A stretch of DNA of 64,000 nucleotides from Salinibaculum litoreum (GTDB taxonomy: Archaea; Halobacteriota; Halobacteria; Halobacteriales; Haloarculaceae), in contig CP046866.1 of the NCBI GenBank assembly GCA_009789175.1, forward strand, positions 496,001 through 560,000, in the 5' to 3' direction. Of the stretch, positions 47,506 through 56,040 are shown one piece after another. The position numbers and the translations under genes are program-made. Below the pieces are notes generated by a model. The model saw only the letters and a program-made list of their open reading frames with translations, was not told where the DNA came from and made no database searches. Positions within the stretch are counted from its first letter, which is position 1, and each line of letters opens with the position of its first letter.

Positions 47506-49434
47506 ATGGCAAGCAACAAGATTCTCGGCATCGACCTTGGGACCACGAACAGTGCGTTCGCGGTCATGGAAGGCGGTGACCCCGAGATTATCGTCAACAG
47601 CGAGGGTGACCGTACGACTCCGTCCGTGGTCGCGTTCGACGAGGGCGAACAGCTGGTAGGCAAGCCCGCGAAAAACCAGGCCGTCCAGAACCCTGACAAC
47701 ACAATCGAGTCCATCAAGCGGCACATGGGCGAGGACGACTACACCGTCGAGATGGAGGGCGAGGAGTACACGCCCGAGCAGGTCTCGGCGATGACGCTCC
47801 AGAAAATCAAACGCGACGCCGAGGACTACCTCGGCGACGAGGTGGAGAAAGCCGTCATCACGGTCCCCGCCTACTTCTCTGACCGGCAGCGCCAGGCCAC
47901 CAAAGACGCCGGCGAGATTGCCGGCTTCGAGGTCGAACGCATCATCAACGAGCCCACGGCTGCGGCGATGGCCTACGGGCTCGACGACGAGTCCGACCAG
48001 ACCGTCCTCGTCTACGACCTCGGTGGGGGAACCTTCGACGTCTCGATTCTGGAACTCGGCGGCGGCGTCTACGAAGTGGTCGCCACCAACGGTGACAACG
48101 ACCTCGGTGGCGACGACTGGGACGCGGCCATCGTCGAGCACCTCGCAGACGAGTTCGAAGCCGAGCACGGTATCGACCTCCGCGAGGACCGCCAGGCGCT
48201 CCAGCGGCTGTACGACGCCGCCGAGGAGGCGAAAATCGAGCTTTCGAACCGCAAGGAGACGACCATCACGCTGCCCTTTATCGCTTCTGACGACGATGGT
48301 CCGAAAGACCTCGACACCTCCCTGACGCGGGCGAAGTTCGAATCGCTGACTTCGGATCTGGTCGAGCGGACTGTCGGCCCGACCGAGCAGGCACTCTCCG
48401 ACGCCGGCTACAGCAAGTCAGATATCGACGAAGTCATCCTCGTCGGTGGCTCGACCCGGATGCCGCAGGTTCAGGAGAAAGTCGAGGAGCTCGCCGGCCA
48501 GGAACCCAAGAAAAACGTCAACCCCGACGAGGCCGTCGCGCTGGGTGCCGCCATCCAGGGTGGCGTCCTCTCCGGCGATGTCGACGACATCGTGCTCGTG
48601 GACGTGACGCCGCTGTCGCTGGGTGTCGAGGTCAAGGGCGGACTCTTCGAGCGCCTCATCGAGAAAAACACCACTATCCCGACCGAGGAGTCGAAAATCT
48701 TCACGACCGCCCAGGACAACCAGACGCAGGTCCAGATTCGTGTCTTCCAGGGCGAGCGTGAGATCGCAAACGAGAACGAACTACTCGGGGAGTTCTCGCT
48801 GACCGGCATTCCGCCGTCACCCGCCGGCGTGCCCCAGATTGAGGTCACTTTCGCCCTCGACGAGAACGGCATCGTCAACGTTTCAGCCGAGGACAAGGGC
48901 TCGGGCAACGAGGAACAGATTACCATCGAAGGTGGCGCTGGGCTCTCGGACGACCAGATCGAGCAGATGCAGGAGGAAGCCGAGCAACACGCCGAGGAAG
49001 ACGAGAAGCGCCGCGAGCGCATCGAGGCCCGCAACCAGGCCGAGTCGACCATCCAGCGTGCCGAGACGCTGCTCGACGAGAACGAAGAAAACGTCGACGA
49101 GGACCTTCAGGCCGACATCGAGGACGCAATCGGCGAAGTCGAGGACGTGCTCGAACAGGAGGAACCCACGAAAGAGGAAATCGAGCAGGCCACGGAGTAC
49201 CTCGCCGAGGAACTCCAGGAAATCGGCAAGCAGGTCTACCAGCAACAGGCTGCCGAGGGCGCTGCTGGCGCTGGCGCAGCAGGTGCCGGCGCAGCCGGAG
49301 CCGGTCCCGGCGCTGGCGCAGGCGCTGGTCCCGGTGCCGGAGCCGCGGGCGCTGGCCCCGGCGCTGGGGCGGGCGAGGAGGAGTACGTCGACGCCGACTT
49401 CGAAGACGTGGACGACGAAGAGAGCGACGAATAA
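47506..49434 (+). CDS. dnaK: Molecular chaperone DnaK (Hsp70)
   Basis: The 642-residue Hsp70 has the nucleotide-binding domain motifs [30 protein letters not shown] and [14 protein letters not shown], the linker region [13 protein letters not shown] and the substrate-binding domain. The C-terminus is a long Gly/Ala/Pro repeat tract ([15 protein letters not shown] type, about 580-620) ending in the acidic [16 protein letters not shown]. It folds and protects cytoplasmic proteins together with DnaJ (81 bp downstream) and GrpE (2 kb upstream). A second, more divergent Hsp70 lies at 62399. Confidence 0.96.
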   Translation: MASNKILGIDLGTTNSAFAVMEGGDPEIIVNSEGDRTTPSVVAFDEGEQLVGKPAKNQAVQNPDNTIESIKRHMGEDDYTVEMEGEEYTPEQVSAMTLQKIKRDAEDYLGDEVEKAVITVPAYFSDRQRQATKDAGEIAGFEVERIINEPTAAAMAYGLDDESDQTVLVYDLGGGTFDVSILELGGGVYEVVATNGDNDLGGDDWDAAIVEHLADEFEAEHGIDLREDRQALQRLYDAAEEAKIELSNRKETTITLPFIASDDDGPKDLDTSLTRAKFESLTSDLVERTVGPTEQALSDAGYSKSDIDEVILVGGSTRMPQVQEKVEELAGQEPKKNVNPDEAVALGAAIQGGVLSGDVDDIVLVDVTPLSLGVEVKGGLFERLIEKNTTIPTEESKIFTTAQDNQTQVQIRVFQGEREIANENELLGEFSLTGIPPSPAGVPQIEVTFALDENGIVNVSAEDKGSGNEEQITIEGGAGLSDDQIEQMQEEAEQHAEEDEKRRERIEARNQAESTIQRAETLLDENEENVDEDLQADIEDAIGEVEDVLEQEEPTKEEIEQATEYLAEELQEIGKQVYQQQAAEGAAGAGAAGAGAAGAGPGAGAGAGPGAGAAGAGPGAGAGEEEYVDADFEDVDDEESDE

Positions 49435-49515
49435 CGGTCTCCGCTGGTGACAACGCGGCGGTAGTCACCGAGCCGGGCCGTTGAAGTATCCCACCCGATA
49501 ACACCGGAGCAACCG

Positions 49516-50667
49516 ATGACTGAGGACTTCTACGATATTCTGGGTGTCTCGCGTGACGCCTCCGAGGAGGAAATCGAGGAGGCGTACCGTGAGGCTGTCC
49601 GGCAGTATCACCCGGACGTGAGTGACGACCCCGACGCCGAGGAGAAATTCAAGAAAGCAAAGCAGGCCAAGGAGGTGCTGACCGACGACGAGAAGCGCCA
49701 GATGTACGACCGGATGGGCCACGAGCAGTTCGTCGAGGCCGACAAACGCGGTGCGACCGACAGCGGCGGCCGCGGCGGCATGGGCGGGATGGGTGGCATG
49801 GGCGGTGCCGGTGAAGGCCCCTTCGGCGATATGCAGGACATCTTCGACCAGTTCTTCGGCGGCGGCAGCGGCGGCCGGAACCGCCCGCGACAGGGCCAGG
49901 ACCTGAAAACCGGGCTGGAAATCGACCTCGAAGACGCCTACCACGGCGTCGAAAAGGAGATGAGTGTCCGCCGGCCCGAGCAGTGCAGCGACTGCAACGG
50001 CGAGGGGCACCCGCCCGGCACTGACTCCCGGACCTGTCCGGAGTGCAACGGCCAGGGCCAGACAACGAGCGTCCAGCAGACACCCTTCGGCCGGATGCAA
50101 CAGCGACAGACCTGCCGCCGCTGTGAGGGCCAGGGGACCATCTTCGAGGAAACCTGTTCGACCTGTGGCGGCAACGGTGTCATCCGCAACGACACGACCC
50201 TCACCGTGGAGGTGCCGGCCGGTATCCGCGACGGCCAGACCCTGCGGATGGACGGCGAGGGCGCACCCGGCGAGCGCGGCGCACGCAACGGCGACCTGCT
50301 CGTCGAGGTTTCCGTCGCAGAACACCCGGATTTCGAACGGAAGGGCGACGACCTCTATACGACGGAACCGGTCTCGTTCCCGCAGGTGGTCTTTGGCGAC
50401 ACGGTCGAAGTCGAGACGTTCGACGGCCCCGTCGAGATGGACGTGCCCGCCGGAACCCAGAGCGGCGAGCGGTTCCGTCTGCAAAACAAGGGGATGCCCC
50501 GCCTCCAGCGCCGTGGGAACGGTGACCTGTACGTGCAGGCCCAAGTCGTCACCCCGGAGTCACTCAACGAGTCCCAGAAGGAGGCGCTCGAGCAGTTCGC
50601 GGAGGCCAGCGACGAGGAAATCAGCGTCGACCAGAGCTTCTTCGACAAAATCCGGGACTCGCTGTAG
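49516..50667 (+). CDS. dnaJ: Co-chaperone DnaJ (Hsp40)
   Basis: The 383-residue protein has a J domain (DFYDILGVSRDASEEEIEEAYR, with HPD in RQYHPDVSD), a Gly/Phe-rich and Gly/Met-rich linker, four CXXCXGXG zinc motifs (CSDCNGEG, CPECNGQG, CRRCEGQG, CSTCGGNG) and two C-terminal beta domains. It delivers clients to DnaK and stimulates its ATPase. It directly follows dnaK on the same strand. Confidence 0.96.
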   Translation: MTEDFYDILGVSRDASEEEIEEAYREAVRQYHPDVSDDPDAEEKFKKAKQAKEVLTDDEKRQMYDRMGHEQFVEADKRGATDSGGRGGMGGMGGMGGAGEGPFGDMQDIFDQFFGGGSGGRNRPRQGQDLKTGLEIDLEDAYHGVEKEMSVRRPEQCSDCNGEGHPPGTDSRTCPECNGQGQTTSVQQTPFGRMQQRQTCRRCEGQGTIFEETCSTCGGNGVIRNDTTLTVEVPAGIRDGQTLRMDGEGAPGERGARNGDLLVEVSVAEHPDFERKGDDLYTTEPVSFPQVVFGDTVEVETFDGPVEMDVPAGTQSGERFRLQNKGMPRLQRRGNGDLYVQAQVVTPESLNESQKEALEQFAEASDEEISVDQSFFDKIRDSL

Positions 50668-50698
50668 CGCCGTCAAGCGGGTCCGTGACCCGGCGCAA

Positions 50699-51094
50699 TC
50701 AGTCACTCGCCCGGGAGCGGACGATGAGGTAGGCGTGATTCATTGCCCAGACGAGCAGGAAGGCACCGACACTCGCCCAGAACGCCGATAGCGACAGCGT
50801 CTCCGTTCCGATGACGTAGACCCCGGTGTACTCGATGGTCACGACCAGACAGGCACCTAGCACCCAGGCGACCGCACGCCAGTGGTCCTCGATTGTCGTT
50901 TTGTACTCGTCGAAGGCTGTTGGGACCCCGATAGCGAGCATCATCAGGAGGAGAAAGTCACCTCCCTCCGTGCCACTCCAGACGTGGAAGGCGTAGGCGG
51001 TCGGCACCGCAATCAGGATGGCCACGTAGATGGTCACGTTGCGCGTCGTCGTGGCTCGCTGGCGGAGGGTATCCAGGCGGGATGCGGCGGTCAT
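50699..51094 (-). CDS. Small four-helix membrane protein
   Basis: A 131-residue protein with four hydrophobic helices: ATTTRNVTIYVAILIAVPTAYAF, FLLLMMLAIGVPTAFDEY, VAWVLGACLVVTIEYTGVYVIG and LSAFWASVGAFLLVWAMNHAYLIV. Cytoplasmic ends are short. There are no transport or enzyme signatures. It lies 31 bp from the convergent dnaJ stop. Function unknown; it looks like a conserved haloarchaeal membrane protein. Confidence 0.65.
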   Translation of the reverse strand: MTAASRLDTLRQRATTTRNVTIYVAILIAVPTAYAFHVWSGTEGGDFLLLMMLAIGVPTAFDEYKTTIEDHWRAVAWVLGACLVVTIEYTGVYVIGTETLSLSAFWASVGAFLLVWAMNHAYLIVRSRASD

Positions 51095-51208
51095 ACTCGA
51101 TGTTACTCGCCGGCGACACTTAAACGAGAGAGCACAGTTGCCGAGCTAGCAACTGCGCCGCATACGCTCGTGCGACGGGCTTTTCGCTTCCCGCCCTAAC
51201 TCCCGCAT

Positions 51209-51964
51209 ATGGAGACGCTTGCAGATATCGTCGCGGCCGGTCGCGACCGCGAGGGGGCTGTACTCACTGCCAGCGGTCGGAGCACGCCCTACACCTACGG
51301 AGAGTTCGCGACGAACGCGTGGAAAGCCGGGAACCTCCTCCGACACTATGGGGTCCGTCCGGACGCACGCCTCGCGCTCGTCGTCGGGCCCAAAGACCCC
51401 GGCGAGGCCGACGTACCCGGACGGCTGGGCACGGCGGCTGACCCGCTTTTGGCACTGCTTGGCACTGCTGCCCTCGGTGCGACGGTCGATATGACGCCCA
51501 CCGAACCGGTCGATGCGCGTGCTATCGTTCTCCCGGACGCCTGGCTCGACCGGTACGAAGTTGCCCCTGGCTGCTCCCGGCTGGCCTACGGTGGACCACC
51601 TGAGGAGTCAGGCGTTGCCCACTTCGAGCGGGAACTCTGGAGTGAGAACCCCATCGAACCGCCGGACCCAGTCGGCCCAGAAGACCCCGTTCTCAGCGTC
51701 GAGGGCACGACGTACACCCACGAACGACTGCTGGCTGCGGGCCAGTCGGTCGCAGAGGAACACGGACTCACCGCGGCGGAAAGTGTGGGGCTGGACGCGT
51801 CCCTGACCAGTCCCGGGGCAGTCGCTGCCGGCGTCGTCGCTCCCCTCGCCGTGGGTGCGACGATTCGAGTCGGCGACGGGGTGGCCGTCGACGGGGAGGC
51901 GGCCTACGTCGTCCGCGATGGCGGAAGCGGTGACGGGGTCATCGACCCGAAGGCAGTGCTGTAG
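51209..51964 (+). CDS. Acyl-adenylate ligase N-domain-like protein (short)
   Basis: The 251-residue product resembles the N-terminal part of AMP-dependent acyl-CoA synthetases: TLADIVAAGRDREGAVL, YTYGEFATNAWKAGNLLRHYGV, LALLGTAALGATVDMTP and a late EDPVLSVEGTTYTHERLLAAG. The catalytic P-loop and the C-terminal lid of the usual 500-650-residue enzymes are absent, so activation of an acid is unlikely. It may be a regulatory or binding relative conserved in haloarchaea. It is divergent from the small membrane protein. Confidence 0.65.
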   Translation: METLADIVAAGRDREGAVLTASGRSTPYTYGEFATNAWKAGNLLRHYGVRPDARLALVVGPKDPGEADVPGRLGTAADPLLALLGTAALGATVDMTPTEPVDARAIVLPDAWLDRYEVAPGCSRLAYGGPPEESGVAHFERELWSENPIEPPDPVGPEDPVLSVEGTTYTHERLLAAGQSVAEEHGLTAAESVGLDASLTSPGAVAAGVVAPLAVGATIRVGDGVAVDGEAAYVVRDGGSGDGVIDPKAVL

Positions 51965-52026
51965 CCGTCTTGCCTCCCTGCCTGTGCAGGCCGGGGAATC
52001 AATCCTGCGTGGCCGAAGATGTGGCT

Positions 52027-52185
52027 ATGGTCTGGGAATTCCAGTGCCCGACAAACGGCTGTGCCTACACTGCCAGTGACAACGAACAGAACCAGGTCAT
52101 CGAGAACGCCCAGCAGCACATGCGCGACAAACACGACAATATGCCGACACAGGACGATGTCGTGCGGTACGTCGTTGGCCCGTAG
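52027..52185 (+). CDS. Small DUF1059-like protein (52 aa)
   Basis: From MVWEFQCPTNGCAYTAS the protein has 52 residues. The pattern CPTNGCAYTASDNEQNQVIENAQQHMRDKH has Cys-x4-Cys and two His that could bind zinc (C2H2-like), typical of DUF1059 proteins. The 19 codons upstream in frame are not convincing. It ends RYVVGP. It stands alone 62 bp after the ligase-like gene. Confidence 0.75.
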   Translation: MVWEFQCPTNGCAYTASDNEQNQVIENAQQHMRDKHDNMPTQDDVVRYVVGP

Positions 52186-52209
52186 CTGCCTGGCCTGCTA
52201 CGAGTGCGA

Positions 52210-52401
52210 CTACGCGCCAGCGCGGTACTCGCCGTGTTTGACGCCCAGCACGAAGGCCACGGCAGCGAAGACGACCATCGAGGGTAGAACCATCATCAAC
52301 ACGGTATTCAGTGCCATCACGCCGGCGGAAGCGAGTCCACCGACGCCGACGGCGATGATTGCGACCAGTAGGCCACCAGCTGTCAGGAGGTCGAAGTCCA
52401 T
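52210..52401 (-). CDS. Small two-helix membrane protein (63 aa)
   Basis: The 63-residue protein has two hydrophobic helices (LLTAGGLLVAIIAVGVGGLASAG and LNTVLMMVLPSMVVFAAVAFVLG) and a short tail HGEYRAGA. It resembles small conserved haloarchaeal membrane proteins. The gene is convergent with the DUF1059-like gene and 56 bp from the next minus-strand gene upstream. Function unknown. Confidence 0.65.
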   Translation of the reverse strand: MDFDLLTAGGLLVAIIAVGVGGLASAGVMALNTVLMMVLPSMVVFAAVAFVLGVKHGEYRAGA

Positions 52402-52457
52402 ACGCGGTGCTCAGGACTGGACTCGCAAAAACGTTCAGGAACGGGCCGTCGTGGCCG

Positions 52458-53204
52458 CTATTCGCCAGTCGGGCGGACGAAGTCCGCGAGCGTCACCATA
52501 GTCCCGAGTATCCAGCCCAGCGGGACGGAAACGCCGAACCAGATGATGACGTGGGCGTACTCGTCGCGCTCGAAGTTCTCGACGAGGTAATCGACGACGC
52601 CGAACAGTTCCGGCCCCTCGAAGACGAACCAGCGAGCCAGCGAGTCACTCCGGTCGAGGACGACATCCGCAAGCGTCGTCGAGAACAACGCCGCGACCAC
52701 TGGCGGCAGGAAGATGGCCGTCATGGCGAAGGGGTAGGCAAACAGGACCGTCGTGAACCGGCCACCCAGCCGCCAGAAGCCATACGAGAGGGCTGACGCG
52801 AGGACGGCAACGCCGCTCGCGGCGACGATGGGTATCACCGCATCGAAGTACTCGGAGAACTGGAAATACGCGAGCGCGGACAGCGCACCCCAGAGAATGA
52901 CAAAGAGACCGACGACTCCGACGAATCCGAGTCGCACAGCGGTGAGGTTGACCCGGCGCGTCTGAAACCTGATGAAATACCCGAACAGGACCAGGGGATA
53001 GAGCAGGCCGATAACAGGCACGCCCAGCCCCGACCACAGCTTGTAGAGGAACAGCGACAGTCCTCCCTCGGGTTCCCACCTGCCGAGGACAGTCCCCTCG
53101 GCCCCCCGCTGGCGGGGGTAGACGACTTCCATCCACGTCTCGTGGAGCAACTTCAGGTCGATTTTGGCGGCGTCGACGACACTCTGCTCGGTCCCGGCGG
53201 ACAT
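52458..53204 (-). CDS. Polytopic membrane protein (248 aa)
   Basis: The protein has a soluble N-terminal region of about 70 residues (HETWMEVVYPRQRGAEGTVLGRW) followed by about five membrane helices: VPVIGLLYPLVLFGYFI, LGFVGVVGLFVILWGALSALAYF, VIPIVAASGVAVLASAL, TTVLFAYPFAMTAIFLPPVVAALF and the final IIWFGVSVPLGWILGTMVTL. No transporter signature is seen. It is monocistronic, 47 bp from the convergent-side aldo/keto reductase stop. Function unknown. Confidence 0.65.
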   Translation of the reverse strand: MSAGTEQSVVDAAKIDLKLLHETWMEVVYPRQRGAEGTVLGRWEPEGGLSLFLYKLWSGLGVPVIGLLYPLVLFGYFIRFQTRRVNLTAVRLGFVGVVGLFVILWGALSALAYFQFSEYFDAVIPIVAASGVAVLASALSYGFWRLGGRFTTVLFAYPFAMTAIFLPPVVAALFSTTLADVVLDRSDSLARWFVFEGPELFGVVDYLVENFERDEYAHVIIWFGVSVPLGWILGTMVTLADFVRPTGE

Positions 53205-53251
53205 TACCGCTCCGTTCGATTCCCCCCCGGTTTATTGTTTCGCCTCGCTCC

Positions 53252-54088
53252 TCACGACCACGTGTCGGGTGCGAAATCCGGGTGGACCTGTCTGTCCTGG
53301 CGGTCGATATCGTCGATGCGTGCTACGTCTTCTTCGTCGAGCTCGACTGTGAGACTCTCCCAGTTATCACGGATGTGGTCCTCGCTGGTCGCCTTCGGGA
53401 TTGCGGTGACTCCCTTCTCGCGGAGCCACGCGAGGCTGACCTGTGGCTCGCTGACGCCGTGTTTCTCGGCTATCTCGCTGAGCGTCGGGTCCTCGAGGAC
53501 ATCAGCCCGGGCCAGTGGCGAGTACGCGACCAGTTCCAGGTCGCTGTCCGCAGCGTAGTCCCGAAGCTCCTCTTGCTGGAGGAACGGATGCATCTCGACC
53601 TGATTGGCGAAGACAGGGGCGTCAAGCACTTCGCGGGCACGGTCCAGGTGCTCGGGTTCGAAATTCGAGACGCCGACGTTGCGAATCGTTCCCTCTTCGT
53701 AGAGTTCGTCGAAGGCCGCGAGGGTGTCCTCGGCGTCGTACTCGCCGGATGGCCAGTGGACGTACAGCAAGTCGACGTACTCGACGCCCAGTCGGTCCAG
53801 GCTGTCCCGTGTCGAGGAGAGCACGTCGTCGTAGTCCAGTCGGCTAATCCACACTTTCGTGGCGAGGAATATGTCCTCGCGGTCGACATCCGCGGCGGCG
53901 ATGCCCTCACCGACGGCCTCCTCGTTGCGATAGGCCTGTGCGGTGTCGATGTGGCGATAGCCCATCTCCAGTGCCGTACGGACTGACTCGACACACTGGT
54001 CGTGGTCTTCGTTCTCCCAGGTGCCGAGTCCGAGCATCGGCATGCCGTTGGCGGACGGGACGCTCTCGGGGGACAGGTCGTCACTCAT
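53252..54088 (-). CDS. Aldo/keto reductase
   Basis: A 278-residue NADPH-dependent reductase of the AKR superfamily. The catalytic tetrad is visible: Asp and Tyr in HIDTAQAYRNEEAVGEGI, Lys in FLATKVWISRLD and His in DLLYVHWPSGEYD. Later segments RNVGVSNFEPEHLDRAREVL, EMHPFLQQEELRDYA and TAIPKATSEDHIRDNWES form the cofactor site. It reduces carbonyl compounds; substrates cannot be told. It is the last gene of the core segment before the repeat-flanked stability modules. Confidence 0.93.
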   Translation of the reverse strand: MSDDLSPESVPSANGMPMLGLGTWENEDHDQCVESVRTALEMGYRHIDTAQAYRNEEAVGEGIAAADVDREDIFLATKVWISRLDYDDVLSSTRDSLDRLGVEYVDLLYVHWPSGEYDAEDTLAAFDELYEEGTIRNVGVSNFEPEHLDRAREVLDAPVFANQVEMHPFLQQEELRDYAADSDLELVAYSPLARADVLEDPTLSEIAEKHGVSEPQVSLAWLREKGVTAIPKATSEDHIRDNWESLTVELDEEDVARIDDIDRQDRQVHPDFAPDTWS

Positions 54089-54191
54089 ACACTCGGTGGT
54101 TGAGTACGCACCTCAAAAGGCGTTGTGACCTGCGCAAAACGTGTTCTTGGTGACAGACAATTTCCGGAGCCGCAACTACCACAATTCGGTT

Positions 54192-54240
54192 GTCGCCCCG
54201 AACACCACCGGGCAAGAAACTACTCGTAGGCTCGGCGAAT
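54192..54240. repeat. TA-cassette-flanking repeat, copy 1
   Basis: This stretch aligns with copies at 54990 and 55899. Shared blocks are a ccccgaacaccaccgggc-like opening, a gaaactactcgtag-like centre and ggctcgg-containing end. It is the most divergent copy. It can fold with ccgggc pairing to gctcgg around a centre containing ctactcgtag. It lies just downstream of the Doc module's last ORF. Confidence 0.55.
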
Positions 54241-54256
54241 GGGGAACATCAGAGGG

Positions 54257-54397
54257 TTACTCGTCTTCGAGGGCGTCGTAGATTTCGCGGTGCTCGTCCC
54301 GGTCGGATTTGGCAACGCGGAGTACGAGTTCGTGCCGGATGTCTTCCATCACGTCGTCGAGTGGAGTGCTTTCGCCCTGTTTCTCGTCCGTCGCCAT
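54257..54397 (-). CDS. 46-aa acidic ORF downstream of doc
   Basis: A frame of 46 residues from ATG (MATDEKQGESTPLDDVMEDIRHE) to a stop at 54257. It is highly charged and helical, with ELVLRVAKSDRDEHREIYDALEDE at the end. It starts 25 bp after the Doc stop, so both may be on one mRNA. In classic Phd-Doc pairs the antitoxin is upstream of the toxin, so calling it the antitoxin is speculative; the size and charge would fit. Confidence 0.55.
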   Translation of the reverse strand: MATDEKQGESTPLDDVMEDIRHELVLRVAKSDRDEHREIYDALEDE

Positions 54398-54422
54398 ACC
54401 TGTGTCTTGTCCGTCAGCGTGG

Positions 54423-54906
54423 TTAATCGTTCGGGTCCGACGACTCGTCTGTCAGTTGCCCGAGGCCGTGTCGAACCAGTTCGTCTCGCCACTGATTGAT
54501 CTCTTCGGCTAGGTCGATGTCCTCGGTGTTCGTTTGGAGGTAGTTGACGATTTGTTCTTCGCTCACCGTCCGTTCGTCCGTGCCGAACCGTTTCAGAATG
54601 TCCCGAATCTCGTCGTCGTAGTCGAACCGATATCCGTTGAGAAGGTAGAATACGACGACTGCGTTGAGCGCCGTCCGCTTGTTCCCGTCCACGAACGGGT
54701 GATTGGCAACGAGCAGTCGAAGCAGGTGATACGCTTTTTCGTGAATCGTGTTGGGAACCGAAACTCCCCTCCTCGACGAACTCAAGCGCGAACCCCACGT
54801 CCCCTCGACTCTGGACACCGGAGCTGGTATCCGGGTACTCTGACACGATGTCGCCATGGATGTCGATGACGTCCTCGACCGACGGATACCAGAGCGAGTC
54901 GCTCAT
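54423..54906 (-). pseudogene. doc: Doc/Fic-family toxin with frameshift
   Basis: The first half (MSDSLWYPSVEDVIDIHGDIV ... ALEFVEEG) and the second half (NTIHEKAYHLLRLLVANHPFVDGNKRTALNAVV) lie in different frames. They join naturally at about 54755-54770, where a run of four C on the plus strand (54766-54769) could hold one extra base. The Fic-type motif HPFVDGNKRTA is complete. Death-on-curing toxins transfer phosphate or AMP to EF-Tu-type targets. In this sequence a full product would need a frameshift, so the gene is either decayed, misread by sequencing, or subject to slippage. Confidence 0.8.
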
Positions 54907-54989
54907 TCGTTCGCGTCCACGGATGCCGGGAAAATGTAGCTTTCTACACGACGTTTCACTCGGCTGTCTATCGTGTTCAGTTCGAGAGT

Positions 54990-55043
54990 GTACGCCCGGA
55001 ATACTACTGGGCGAGGAACTACTAGTAGGTCCGGTGGAAGTGG
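54990..55043. repeat. TA-cassette-flanking repeat, copy 2
   Basis: This copy opens gtacgcccggaatactact, has gaggaactactagtaggt in the middle and ends ccggtggaagtgga. Against copy 3 it differs at only a few positions over about 53 bp. It separates the Doc module from the PIN module. The palindrome ctactagtag is perfect. Confidence 0.7.
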
Positions 55044-55081
55044 AATCGGCCCCGTCGGTTCGCCGCCGACAGACAGAACTG

Positions 55082-55573
55082 CTACTCGTCTACTTCTGAG
55101 AGAGCGCGTGAGTAGAGGTCGTCGGACATCCAGAACCCGGCCTCGCGGAGGGCATCGAGTTCCCGCTCCAAGTCCACCTCGTCGGTTTTCGCCCCACGGA
55201 GTAGAATGCCGATAACGCCAGTAACCTCCAAGTCGTGTCTCCGGGCGACGCGTCGTCCGTCCCGCTCGTCGAGCAAAACGAGGTCGGCATCGTGATCGAC
55301 TGCATAGCAGATCGCCGCTGTCTCCCCGAGATCGAGTTCGTGGAAGACTTCGACGAATAGGTCCGAGCGCTCCACCTCGGCGATATTCAAGAAATTGGCA
55401 TCGCGTAGCTCCCGGAGCGCCTCCAGTCCTTCCTCCCCTTCGGTAAGTTCGTTCCAGACCTGTTGTGGAACCGTAACCTCAGAGAACTGCGATTCGAGGA
55501 GCTCAAGCCGTTCGGTGAGTGCGAGGTTCAGAAGAGTCGAGGTGTCCGAGACGACGAGCCCACTATTCGGCAT
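55082..55573 (-). CDS. PIN-domain toxin (DUF3368-like)
   Basis: From ATG at 55573 (MPNSGLVVSDTSTLLNLALTE) the protein has 163 residues. It is a PIN-fold RNase with acidic residues in VVSDTSTLLNL, LGETAAICYA and LVLLDERDGRRVAR, matching VapC-like enzymes of the DUF3368 group, and ends DDLYSRALSEVDE. It would cut RNA when free. The start lies inside the last codons of the UPF0175 gene (11-bp overlap), giving a standard antitoxin-then-toxin pair. Confidence 0.87.
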   Translation of the reverse strand: MPNSGLVVSDTSTLLNLALTERLELLESQFSEVTVPQQVWNELTEGEEGLEALRELRDANFLNIAEVERSDLFVEVFHELDLGETAAICYAVDHDADLVLLDERDGRRVARRHDLEVTGVIGILLRGAKTDEVDLERELDALREAGFWMSDDLYSRALSEVDE

Positions 55574-55808
55574 AGTCGAGATCTTCTTCGAGTTCCCGCT
55601 CGCCATAGTGGCGGGGAATCTCACGCTCGCCGAGGAGTTCCTGAAACTCCCCTTTCGACATCTCCGCTAACGTACGGGCTTTGCCGAACGAGAGAACGTC
55701 ACGGGCGTACAGCGAGACCGCCAACTCCCGCTTCATCGCGGGCGAGCGCTCCCCTTCCGGGAGTTGTAACGCCTCGTAAACGTCGTCGTCGATCTCTATG
55801 GTCGCCAT
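55563..55808 (-). CDS. UPF0175-family antitoxin
   Basis: From ATG at 55808 (MATIEIDDDVYEALQLPEGE) the protein has 81 residues; codons further upstream are non-conserved. It is a ribbon-helix-like N-terminus followed by ELAVSLYARDVLSFGKARTLAEMSKGEFQELLGEREIPRHY, the UPF0175 signature. These proteins neutralise PIN toxins and usually repress their own operon. The gene precedes and overlaps the PIN gene. Confidence 0.87.
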   Translation of the reverse strand: MATIEIDDDVYEALQLPEGERSPAMKRELAVSLYARDVLSFGKARTLAEMSKGEFQELLGEREIPRHYGERELEEDLDYAE

Positions 55809-55898
55809 ACCTGAGATACGCGCACGCGATTCTTGAGTGTTTGGCCAGGGATTCCCGAGCGGACGGCGTGCAAAACAAGCGCTCGATACGGTCGAAAT

Positions 55899-55951
55899 GT
55901 ACGCTCGGAACACTACCGGGCGAGGATCTACTAGTAGGCTCGGTGGAAGTG
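55899..55951. repeat. TA-cassette-flanking repeat, copy 3
   Basis: This copy (gtacgctcggaacactaccg ... gaggatctactagtagg ... ctcggtggaagtg) is nearly the same as copy 2 and lies at the upstream end of the UPF0175-PIN module. accgggc and gctcggt can pair at either side of the ctactagtag palindrome, making a compact stem. After it comes a gene remnant and ISH3 copy C. Confidence 0.7.
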
Positions 55952-55997
55952 TCTTGGCTGATTTGAAGATTCAACGTCGTACAATCAGTATCCTCGA

Positions 55998-56040
55998 TCA
56001 AACCCACGGGTCGAGTTCCTCGCGTCCACCGAACGAATCT
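55998..56040 (-). pseudogene. 3' end of a gene cut off by ISH3 copy C
   Basis: Between repeat 3 and the IS end, one minus-strand frame reads DSFGGREELDPWV and stops at 55998. The composition is that of a real haloarchaeal protein tail. It would be the last codons of a gene whose body lay beyond the IS. The five bases on the two sides of the IS do not match, and the right flank does not continue this frame, so the body has been lost or moved. Confidence 0.35.

Noticed and set aside
49260-49380. Tandem DNA repeat in the dnaK 3' region as a separate element
   Set aside because: It encodes the Gly/Ala/Pro-rich tail normal for haloarchaeal DnaK and needs no separate explanation.
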